DNA of 6,863 nucleotides from Acidobacteriota bacterium (GTDB taxonomy: Bacteria > Acidobacteriota > Vicinamibacteria > Vicinamibacterales > UBA8438). Positions 1 to 5,372 of the stretch are shown here, piece by piece. Position numbers and translations under genes: made by a program. The notes beneath the pieces were generated by a model that ran no database searches, was not told the DNA's origin, and was given only the letters and a program-made list of their open reading frames with translations. The DNA lies in NCBI GenBank assembly GCA_011523485.1, contig WTGR01000101.1:1-6863 (forward strand), in the 5' to 3' direction. Each line of letters opens with the position of its first letter. Position 1 is the first letter of the stretch.

Positions 1-51
1 GCGTAAGTGATTGATTTCAAAGGCTTCGCCTGAACCGTTGTTAAACTTGGG
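1..51. other. Short AT-richer flank of unknown nature
   Basis: Bases 1-50 contain 22 G or C, clearly lower than the rest. No gene end, tRNA end or ribosome site can be recognised. It could be an intergenic tail or the border of a different genomic segment. Confidence 0.4.
16..34 (-). terminator. Weak hairpin downstream of the selenoprotein gene
   Basis: TTCA (16-19) can pair with TGAA (31-34) and GGC (22-24) with GCC (28-30), around a three-base loop with a two-base bulge. It lies 18 bases past the stop codon of the minus-strand gene. No run of U follows on the minus strand, so it is at best a weak or factor-assisted terminator. Confidence 0.25.
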
Positions 52-1131
52 CTAGTCCCGGATCAGCGGGCGCCAGGACAGGTCCCAGCGCAACGGCACC
101 GCCTGCGGCAGGTAGCACACCGCGTGGTCGCAGGCCTGGTACTCCAGCACCGCCTCGACGCGCACGGTAGCGTCCGGCACGGCGGCCAGCTCGGCAATGT
201 CCTGCCGCATCGGAATCGTGACGTCCTGCACGAGCCGGAACGGCTCCTCGTAGACCGCCACCGTTTCGTCCAGGGGCTCGAAGCGGTACATCCCGGACGG
301 CGGGTAGGTCACTTCGTGGCTCCGCAGGAAGTCGGGCGCGGTCGTGCGGAGACGAATCACCCGGTAGGCGTGGTCCCCCGGCGCGTAGACGTGCATGTCG
401 GGCTTCGGCGTCACGTCGACCACCAGGGACAGACGATTGCCCGGGGCGACCACGTCGTCGGTGGCCCAGACGAGCGCCTCCAGATGATCGGTCTCGACCC
501 TCGCCGCAGCGAGGCCCGCCCCCGCCGCCGCGTCACCGAACCGGACGGCGATGCTGGACACCGTGGAACGCTCCTGGTAGGCCGCCTCGAAGAAACGGGC
601 GGTCACCCGGCCCTCGGTATCCAGCATGAACGTCCCCGGATACGGGATCCCGTACAGCCGCTGCATCATCGCGCGGCGCTCCTCGGGCGCACGGGCCGGG
701 TCCATCTCCTCGTTCAGGAGGCCGTACTCCCGAATGGTCGCCGAGCCTTCGTCGGAAAGCAGAGGGAACTCGATCCCCCGCGCGTCCGCGAACTGCGAGA
801 GGGTCGTGGTCGGGTCGTAGGTGACGACGGCGAGGCCGAGGCCGCTGTCCTGGATGTCCGCATGCCGGCTTTGCAGCTCCACGAGCTGCGTCTTGCAGTA
901 CGGTCACCAGTCGGCCGAGCGGCTGAACACGAGCATCAGGCCGTTCGGTCCCATCAGGGACTCCAGGTCGCGCTCCTCCCCGTTCTGGTCGGCGAGCGTG
1001 AAGGACGGCACGGTCTCGCCCACCTGCGGACCGAACCGGTCGACGTCCGGCAGCGGGGCCTGTGCGGCGGCGGTCGCAGCGGCCGCGAACGCGAGCGCCA
1101 GCGTAAGTGCAACGATGCGCGCGAGCTTCAT
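52..1131 (-). CDS. Predicted selenoprotein: periplasmic Prx/TlpA-like thiol-disulfide oxidoreductase (UxxC) with C-terminal DsbD-alpha-like domain
   Basis: The frame runs 359 residues from ATG 1129-1131 to TAG 52-54 with one in-frame TGA (904-906, residue 76). A GGAGG Shine-Dalgarno at 1138-1142 fixes the start. Residues 1-24 form a signal peptide (positive start, Ala/Leu core, ends AAAQ). Residues ~30-210 are an AhpC/TSA-type thioredoxin fold: VGETVPSFTL, then LMLVFSRSADW-U76-P-Y-C79-K, then a late IPYPGTFMLD strand carrying the cis-Pro. Family members normally read SADWCPYCK, so the TGA replaces the nucleophilic Cys of CxxC. Residues ~230-359 resemble the DsbD N-terminal (alpha) domain, ending YQAC334-DHAV-C339-YLP, a second redox Cys pair. 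Inferred role: disulfide exchange or peroxide reduction in the periplasm. The alternative, a pseudogene or sequencing error, is disfavoured by the intact 276-codon downstream frame, the exact U/C position and the adjacent hairpin. No sel genes lie in the window. Stopping at the TGA would leave a 75-residue stub ending at Trp75. Confidence 0.85.
865..906 (-). promoter_or_regulatory. Candidate bacterial SECIS element directing Sec insertion at UGA 904-906
   Basis: Reading the minus-strand RNA, the UGA is followed by a perfect 7-bp stem, GCAGCUC (889-883) paired with GAGCUGC (879-873), closing a three-base GUG loop (882-880). The loop starts 22 nt after the UGA with G then U. Bacterial SECIS elements lie inside the coding region just after the UGA with an apical loop roughly 16-37 nt downstream and a G in its first two bases; E. 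coli fdhF has GU at almost this position. A lower stem may form from CCG (903-901) with CGG (867-865) and GC (896-895) with GC (869-868), separated by internal loops. The fold was done by eye, not by energy calculation. Confidence 0.72.
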
Positions 1132-1137
1132 CTCGAA

Positions 1138-1142
1138 CCTCC
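1138..1142 (-). promoter_or_regulatory. Shine-Dalgarno of the selenoprotein gene
   Basis: The minus strand reads GGAGG six bases before ATG 1129-1131. It supports that codon as the start and the signal peptide that follows it. Confidence 0.7.
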
Positions 1143-1209
1143 GATGTGTTCAACGTCGTGTCGACCCGGTGTTCACGGCGACGAGCGCCGAGCCCCGAGC
1201 CACCGTCTC

Positions 1210-1215
1210 ATCATA
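1210..1215 (-). promoter_or_regulatory. Candidate -10 element for the selenoprotein gene
   Basis: The minus strand reads TATGAT, followed by G, about 78 bases before the start codon, which predicts a leader of roughly 70 nt. No recognisable -35 box sits at the usual spacing. The same TATGATG string precedes the MBL gene at 5311-5317. It lies seven bases from the opposing -10-like hexamer at 1222-1227. Confidence 0.4.
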
Positions 1216-1221
1216 CGCGGA

Positions 1222-1227
1222 TATGCT
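1222..1227 (+). promoter_or_regulatory. Candidate -10 element for the DUF3891 gene, possibly leaderless
   Basis: TATGCT lies eight bases before ATG 1236. A start of transcription about seven bases after the hexamer would fall on or next to the start codon, giving a leaderless or nearly leaderless message. A short GAGG (1228-1231) is only four bases from the ATG, so a poor ribosome site is the alternative. There is no clear -35. Confidence 0.4.
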
Positions 1228-1235
1228 GAGGCGAG

Positions 1236-1952
1236 ATGATCGTTCGACACGAGGACGACGACTTCCTGCTCGTGACCCAGCCCGAGCATGCCGCCCTCTC
1301 CGGGCTCATCATGGCCGCCTGGTGCGCCGACGGCCTTCCCGCGAGCCCCACGCGCGAGACGGTGCTCCTCGCCACCCGCGAGCACGACAACGGCTGGATG
1401 GAGGTGGACGACCGACCCCGGCTCGACCCCGCCGGCGGGCGCCCGCAGCACTTCATGACCGCCCCGAACGCGACGAAGCAGGGCATCTGGCCGCGCGGTG
1501 TGGGCCGCCTCGAGGCGGTCGATCCCGCGGCCGCGGCGCTGGTGGCGCAGCATGCGCTCGCCCTGCTGGACGTGCATCCGCTGCCCGGGTGGGAGGAGTT
1601 CCGCATCGACATGACGGCGGAGCGCGACAGGATTCTCCGCAACGGCGCCTACGACAACGATCTCGACGCCCTGCGGGCGGATTACCGCTTCGTGTTTCTG
1701 GGCGATCTGATCTCGCTCGTCTTCTGCTGCGAGTGGTCCGACGTGTTCCGCTACGAGGGCTACACGATCGCGCGCCGCGGGTCGACGCTGCAGGTGGCTC
1801 CGGACCCGTTCGCGGGGAAGGCCGTCGAGCTCACGGTTTCCGCCCGCCGGTTGCCGGCGCGGTCGTACGCCTCAGACGACGATCTCCGCGCCGTGTTCGA
1901 CCGGGCCCCCGTGGCATGCCTCCACGGGACACTCCGCGGCGCAAGCTCGTAG
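1236..1952 (+). CDS. DUF3891 family protein
   Basis: This 238-residue cytoplasmic protein has no signal peptide or membrane segment. It opens MIVRHEDDDFLLVTQPEHA, the hallmark start of DUF3891, and contains the family's R-E-H50-D51-N-G-W segment, a G-R-P-x-x-F-M stretch (68-74) and a conserved D-P-A-A-A-A-L-V-x-x-H106 helix. Full length for the family as I know it. Biochemical function is unknown. The spaced H18, H50-D51 and D157 (FLGDLISL) resemble the ligand order of HD-type metal phosphohydrolases, which is my inference. The stop TAG 1950-1952 is one base from the first ATG of the HupE-like gene, so the two are probably co-expressed. The divergent neighbour is the selenoprotein gene. ATG 1236 is preferred because the family motif starts at that Met. 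Confidence 0.85.
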   Translation: MIVRHEDDDFLLVTQPEHAALSGLIMAAWCADGLPASPTRETVLLATREHDNGWMEVDDRPRLDPAGGRPQHFMTAPNATKQGIWPRGVGRLEAVDPAAAALVAQHALALLDVHPLPGWEEFRIDMTAERDRILRNGAYDNDLDALRADYRFVFLGDLISLVFCCEWSDVFRYEGYTIARRGSTLQVAPDPFAGKAVELTVSARRLPARSYASDDDLRAVFDRAPVACLHGTLRGASS

Positions 1953-1955
1953 AAT
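1926..1955 (+). promoter_or_regulatory. Possible internal promoter for the HupE-like gene
   Basis: GGGACA (1926-1931), a half match to TTGACA, is followed after 18 bases by TAGAAT (1950-1955), which overlaps the DUF3891 stop codon and the first possible ATG of the next gene. Transcription from it would begin close to the second ATG at 1963 and give a leaderless message. Weak on its own; it fits the pattern seen at 1222-1227 and 3157-3162. Confidence 0.25.
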
Positions 1956-3081
1956 GACACGCATGACCCGCAGAACGGTCGGGGCTGGTCCGCAGCGGAG
2001 AGCGTTGGTGGCGTCGTGGCTGCTTGCGGCCATCTTCCTGGTCCGCCCCGCCGCGGCCCACGAGATCGAGAACACCCACGTTCTGATCAGCTTCCTCGCC
2101 GGCGACGAATACCGGATCGACGTCCTCAACGACCCCGACTGGTTGTGGATGCAGTTCCACCCGGGCGTAGCCGAGCTGCCGCCGGTGGATGCACGCGACG
2201 CCCGACTCGCCGAGCTCGGCTCGCAGTTCGCCGCCGGCATCACGTTGCTTTTCGACGACAACCCCGCAACGCCGCGGGAAGTGACGTATCTGCCGCCGCT
2301 CGAACGCGACCGCAGCGCGCCGATGGGACTGGCCGAGCCCGGCCTGATGCGCCTGTCCGGCGCCGTACCGCCCGGCGCGAGCACTTTTCGGTTCGGCTAC
2401 GACCTCGTCGTCGACGAGTACCCCTTGACGGTTGCGCCGGCCGTCGGATCGCCGGTCACCCGTTGGCTGCTCGCGGCGCAGATCAGCGAGGCGTTCGACA
2501 TCGATGCGTTGCAGCCGCTCACCCGCTGGCAGGTCGCGACCCAGTACCTCGGCCTGGGCTTCACGCATATTCTGCCCAAGGGGCTCGACCACATTCTGTT
2601 CGTCCTCGGCCTCTTTCTCCTCAGCACGCGCCTGAAGCCGCTGCTGCTGCAGGTGACCGCGTTCACGGCCGCCCATACGCTGACCCTCGCCATGACGATC
2701 TACGGCGTCTTCTCGCTCCCGCCGTCGGTGGTCGAACCGCTCATCGCCCTGTCCATCGCCTACGTCGCCGTGGAGAACCTCCTCACGAGCGAGCTGCAGC
2801 CGTCGCGCGTCGTGCTGGTCTTCGCATTCGGCCTTCTCCACGGCATGGGCTTCGCCGGCGTGCTGGCCGATCTCGGACTGCCCCGATCGGAGTTCGTCAC
2901 GGCGTTGCTGACCTTCAACGTCGGCGTCGAGGCGGGCCAGCTTGCGGTCATCGCGGCCGCCTGCGCCGTGGTTCTGGGCGTCCGCGATCGCCCGTGGTAC
3001 CGGCCGCGCGTCGTCGTCCCGCTCTCCCTGGCGATCGCCGGCGTGGGGCTGTTCTGGACGGTGGAGCGGTTGGTCGCGTAG
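1954..3081 (+). CDS. HupE/UreJ-2-like integral membrane protein
   Basis: A 375-residue inner-membrane protein. Residues 1-35 form a signal peptide (arginines, then LVASWLLAAIFLV, ending AAA before His36). Residues 36-190 are an exported domain of mainly extended, soluble character. From about 196 the HupE/UreJ-2 membrane core follows: GFTH205ILPKGLDH213ILFVLGLFLLS, FTAAH241TLTLA, VE274NL, FGLLH296GMGFAG and FNVGVE326AGQ, then a last hydrophobic segment near 350-370; about six to seven membrane helices. Buried His and Glu residues suggest a metal-binding or transport path; related HupE/UreJ proteins are linked to nickel supply for hydrogenase or urease, but neither enzyme is here, so the substrate is open. 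Start could be ATG 1954 or 1963; neither has a Shine-Dalgarno sequence and both keep the signal peptide. Confidence 0.85.
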   Translation: MTRMTRRTVGAGPQRRALVASWLLAAIFLVRPAAAHEIENTHVLISFLAGDEYRIDVLNDPDWLWMQFHPGVAELPPVDARDARLAELGSQFAAGITLLFDDNPATPREVTYLPPLERDRSAPMGLAEPGLMRLSGAVPPGASTFRFGYDLVVDEYPLTVAPAVGSPVTRWLLAAQISEAFDIDALQPLTRWQVATQYLGLGFTHILPKGLDHILFVLGLFLLSTRLKPLLLQVTAFTAAHTLTLAMTIYGVFSLPPSVVEPLIALSIAYVAVENLLTSELQPSRVVLVFAFGLLHGMGFAGVLADLGLPRSEFVTALLTFNVGVEAGQLAVIAAACAVVLGVRDRPWYRPRVVVPLSLAIAGVGLFWTVERLVA

Positions 3082-3102
3082 TCACACAACGCCGATCCTC
3101 GC

Positions 3103-3125
3103 GACGGGCCGCTTGCACGCCCGTT
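3103..3125 (+). terminator. Hairpin after the HupE-like gene
   Basis: ACGGGC (3104-3109) pairs perfectly with GCCCGT (3119-3124), with one possible G-U pair outside it and a nine-base loop. It begins 22 bases after the stop codon and precedes the promoter-like element of the barrel gene. No U tract follows, so intrinsic termination is uncertain. Confidence 0.3.
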
Positions 3126-3132
3126 CGCCCGA

Positions 3133-3162
3133 TTGCCACCGCACGACCGGCGGCGCTACGAT
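3133..3162 (+). promoter_or_regulatory. Candidate sigma-70-type promoter for the barrel gene
   Basis: TTGCCA (3133-3138) and TACGAT (3157-3162) are separated by 18 bases, the best -35/-10 pair in the window. The -10 ends ten bases before ATG 3173, predicting a leader of only a few bases. No Shine-Dalgarno is present, consistent with near-leaderless translation. Confidence 0.45.
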
Positions 3163-3172
3163 CCGCGCGCCG

Positions 3173-4075
3173 ATGCCCGCTCAACGGATACGCACCAGAC
3201 CTGCGGCGCTGGCATTCGCCGCCGCCTTCCTGCTGGCTGCCGCCGGTGCGGCCGCACAGGAGCCCACGGAGCAGCAGCCCGCGGAGCAGCAGCCCACGGA
3301 GCAGCAGCCCGCGGAGCAGCAGCCCGCGGAGCAGCAGCCCGCGGAGCGGGAACCTCCGGAGCAGCCACCCGCGGAGCAGCAGCCCGCGGAGCAGCAGCCC
3401 GCGCAGAGGATGCGCATCGTGAGCGTCAACGTCGGCATGCAGTTCATCCAGGACGCGTTCATGAACCGGGTCACCTTCCAGCAGCATGACGAGACCGGCT
3501 CCTTCGAGTCGCACTACGACGTCACCAAGCACCATGCACTCGACGGCGGGATCGCCTTCCGCCTGTGGAAGAATCTCGCGTTGGGCTTCGTCGGATCCCA
3601 TGTCGCCGAGCCGACGACCGCCCGCGTCGATGCCCAGGTTCCGCATCCGCACTTCTTCGGATTCTCCCGCCCGGCCAGCGGCGTACGCAGAGGCCTGAAC
3701 CGAAGGGAGATCGGCCTGCACGTTCAGGGACAGTACTGGTGGTTCGTCAACGAGACCTTCCTCCTGCGCGCCGTATGGGGTCCCACGATCTTCATCGCCA
3801 GACAGGATCTCGTGTCGCAGATCGACACGCGGGAAGCGAGTGACGATTTCGACCAGGTCACGCTGACGGGCCACCGGTCCAGGACGGTCACCGCCGGCAG
3901 TCTCGGATTCAACCTCGGGTTCGATGGAACGTGGCTCCTGACCGAGCGCATCGGCGTCGGGTTCGGCGTCCGCTACAGCCGCGGCACGGCCACGGTCCGC
4001 CTGGGCGGCCGATCCGCGACGCCCCTGGAGCTCGGCGGCACGCACGCCGGCGGGGGTTTGCGCCTGGCGTTCTGA
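3173..4075 (+). CDS. Predicted outer-membrane beta-barrel protein with pentapeptide repeat linker
   Basis: A 300-residue protein of no named family I recognise. Residues 1-29 form a signal peptide (RIRTRP, then a long Ala/Leu core ending GAAAQ). Residues 31-75 are nine P-[AT]-E-Q-Q type pentapeptides, likely a disordered periplasmic linker. Residues ~78-300 alternate polar and hydrophobic residues in strands with many Gly, aromatic and Arg residues (for example VNVGMQF, FNLGFDGTWLL, RIGVGFGVRYS) and end LRLAF; a terminal Phe is the usual outer-membrane insertion signal. About eight to ten strands fit the length, as in small OmpA/OmpW-like barrels. ATG 3173 is chosen because the signal peptide starts there; upstream in-frame sequence is Arg/Pro-rich and non-descript. 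Ends in TGA. Role unknown: structural, adhesion or small-solute passage are possible. Confidence 0.72.
   Translation: MPAQRIRTRPAALAFAAAFLLAAAGAAAQEPTEQQPAEQQPTEQQPAEQQPAEQQPAEREPPEQPPAEQQPAEQQPAQRMRIVSVNVGMQFIQDAFMNRVTFQQHDETGSFESHYDVTKHHALDGGIAFRLWKNLALGFVGSHVAEPTTARVDAQVPHPHFFGFSRPASGVRRGLNRREIGLHVQGQYWWFVNETFLLRAVWGPTIFIARQDLVSQIDTREASDDFDQVTLTGHRSRTVTAGSLGFNLGFDGTWLLTERIGVGFGVRYSRGTATVRLGGRSATPLELGGTHAGGGLRLAF
3263..3397 (+). repeat. 15-bp in-frame tandem repeat, nine units
   Basis: Nine 15-base units encode Pro-Xaa-Glu-Gln-Gln or close variants. Five units read CCCGCGGAGCAGCAG, two differ at one base (Thr for Ala), and the two at 3338-3367 are diverged (PAERE, PPEQP). A partial tenth unit (PAQ) follows. 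Near identity at the DNA level implies recent copy-number change by slippage or unequal exchange, always in multiples that keep the frame. Confidence 0.95.
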
Positions 4076-4141
4076 TGTGAGTGTCATGGAACCCGCAGGG
4101 CATCGCCCTCGCCGGGCATCACGGACGACGGTATCAGCGCG

Positions 4142-4148
4142 GGAGGAG
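4142..4148 (+). promoter_or_regulatory. Strong Shine-Dalgarno deciding the PTE-like start
   Basis: GGAGGAG sits four bases before ATG 4153. It selects this codon over GTG 4081, which lies only five bases after the preceding stop and would add 24 residues with no exported character. Confidence 0.75.
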
Positions 4149-4152
4149 ACTG

Positions 4153-5283
4153 ATGGCAGGACACGAGCCGGATCGGATCGCGGCCTGGAGCCGCCGGCAA
4201 GCGCTGCGGATCCTGGGTCTGTGCGGAGCGGGCCTGGCTGCCGCGTGCGGCGACGTACCGGAGACCGACGAGCCGGTGGCGGGGTCGCCGCCGCCCACCG
4301 GATCCGCCGCCGCCGAGGGCGCCATCGTGCGCACGATTCTCGCGGACCTCGCACCGGACGCGCTGAGTCACGGCGCGGTGCTCTTCCACGAGCACATGTC
4401 GCTGGACATCCCGTTCTGGGATCGACTCGTCGGGCCCGAGAACCCGGCGCGGGAGAGCTTCATCGGCTCGCCGGACTCCCCCTACTTCATGCAGGACGTC
4501 GAGACGATGGTCGGGGAGCTGCAGGCGGCAGCCCGCGAGGGAGTCGCTGCGCTGGTCGACGGCGGTCACGCCGACATGGGCCGCGACGTGTCGTTCCTGC
4601 GCACGGTCTCGGAGCTGTCCGGGATGCCGATCGTGGTGAGCGGCGGCTACTACACCGACCCGTTTCATCCGCCGGAGCTCGCCGCCCGGACGGAGGACGA
4701 GATCGCCGAGGCGCTCGCCGAGGCGGCCACCGCGGAACGGTGGGGCGCGTTCGGCGAGATCGCGAGCTCCGCCGAGATGACGCCCGGCGAGCGGAAGGTG
4801 TTCCACGCCATCGGCAAGGCGCACCTGCTGACGAACGTGCCCGTTTTCACGCACACCGCCAACGGCCTGGAAGCCGAGGCCCAGCTCGATATCTTCGAGT
4901 CGCTCGGTGTTCCGTCCGGCAGCGTCGTGATCGGGCACATGGGCGGGCTGGAAGACCCCGCGGCCACGGTCCACCGGCGGCTGGCCGAACGCGGCGCCTT
5001 CGTGGGATTCGATCGACTCGGCGGGGGCCCGGAGGCGGACGGGCACAAGGTGCCGATGATCCAGGCGCTCATCGACGCGGGACACCTGCAGAACGTGCTG
5101 TTGGCGTCCGACTTCGCCCGCGCCAGCGACATCCAGCGCAACGGCGGGCCGGGCTACGCGAAGACCGTGACCCGGTTCGTCCCGATGCTGCGCGAGGCCG
5201 GGGTGACGGACGAGCAGATCCGCGTGATGACGGTCGACAATCCGTTGCGGTTGCTGTCCTTCGTGCCGGCCTCCGGAGGCTGA
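4153..5283 (+). CDS. Phosphotriesterase-family metal hydrolase, Tat-exported lipoprotein
   Basis: A 376-residue protein of the phosphotriesterase (amidohydrolase) TIM-barrel family. The leader carries S-R-R-Q-A-L (13-18), a hydrophobic stretch and AAAC32-G, a twin-arginine leader with a lipobox-like Cys whose -3 position is a weak Ala. Residues 33-58 are a Pro/Glu/Gly linker. Metal ligands appear in family order: H79-E-H81 (GAVLFHEHMSLD), E202 (GAFGEIASS), H234 (VFTHTANG), H262 (VIGHMGG) and D320 (LLASDFAR), followed by the conserved end IRVMTVDNPLRLLSF. At the position of the carbamylated Lys of true phosphotriesterases there is Glu202, as in E. coli PHP-type homologues. The likely product is therefore a binuclear hydrolase of unknown substrate (lactone, ester or phosphoester) held outside the inner membrane. 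ATG 4153 is chosen over upstream in-frame GTG 4081 because GGAGGAG (4142-4148) precedes it and the Tat motif follows. Ends in TGA. Confidence 0.88.
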   Translation: MAGHEPDRIAAWSRRQALRILGLCGAGLAAACGDVPETDEPVAGSPPPTGSAAAEGAIVRTILADLAPDALSHGAVLFHEHMSLDIPFWDRLVGPENPARESFIGSPDSPYFMQDVETMVGELQAAAREGVAALVDGGHADMGRDVSFLRTVSELSGMPIVVSGGYYTDPFHPPELAARTEDEIAEALAEAATAERWGAFGEIASSAEMTPGERKVFHAIGKAHLLTNVPVFTHTANGLEAEAQLDIFESLGVPSGSVVIGHMGGLEDPAATVHRRLAERGAFVGFDRLGGGPEADGHKVPMIQALIDAGHLQNVLLASDFARASDIQRNGGPGYAKTVTRFVPMLREAGVTDEQIRVMTVDNPLRLLSFVPASGG

Positions 5284-5310
5284 GGTCCGGCGCAGGCCGA
5301 CAGGCGGCGG

Positions 5311-5368
5311 TATGATGCTCGTGTCCGGCGCGTTCGCGGACCCGTTCGGGCCGGCATGCGAGGAGGAG
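5311..5368 (+). promoter_or_regulatory. Candidate promoter, leader hairpin and Shine-Dalgarno of the MBL gene
   Basis: TATGAT (5311-5316) is a good -10 without a clear -35. Transcription would start near 5323, where GTCCG (5323-5327) can pair with CGGAC (5337-5341) to put a hairpin at the extreme 5' end of the message. AGGAGGAG (5361-5368) is a near-ideal ribosome site four bases before ATG 5373. The 89-bp gap after the PTE-like gene thus holds a separate promoter, and I see no terminator in it. Confidence 0.45.
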
Positions 5369-5372
5369 ACCC

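Noticed and set aside
52..882. Separate 276-residue minus-strand gene starting at GTG 880-882
   Set aside because: The GTG is an internal Val inside a thioredoxin helix, lies in the hairpin loop, and has no signal peptide; it is the continuation of the gene past the TGA.
904..1131. TGA as a true stop giving a 75-residue protein, or as a pseudogene lesion
   Set aside because: The fold would be cut before its active site, yet the rest of the frame is undamaged and the TGA sits exactly on the catalytic Cys followed by a hairpin. A sequencing error cannot be fully excluded.
124..1239. Long plus-strand open frame (371 codons) opposite the selenoprotein gene
   Set aside because: Its product is rich in Arg, His and Gly with no domain or signal, as expected from the antisense of a GC-rich gene; the minus strand has clear fold motifs and a Shine-Dalgarno sequence.
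2016..3422. 468-codon plus-strand frame overlapping the HupE-like gene
   Set aside because: Arg/Pro-rich alternate frame; the real frame shows membrane helices and HupE/UreJ motifs.
4097..4109. Small AGGGC/GCCCT hairpin before the PTE-like gene as a terminator
   Set aside because: Only five pairs, three-base loop and no U tract; common by chance at this base composition.
4081..4152. Extension of the PTE-like gene to GTG 4081
   Set aside because: No Shine-Dalgarno there; the strong one is at 4142-4148 and the twin-arginine leader is properly placed from ATG 4153.
2948..4354. 468-codon minus-strand open frame across the barrel gene
   Set aside because: It is low complexity (LLLRG repeats from the 15-bp tract, Arg-rich elsewhere) and has no recognisable domain; a shadow of the plus-strand gene.
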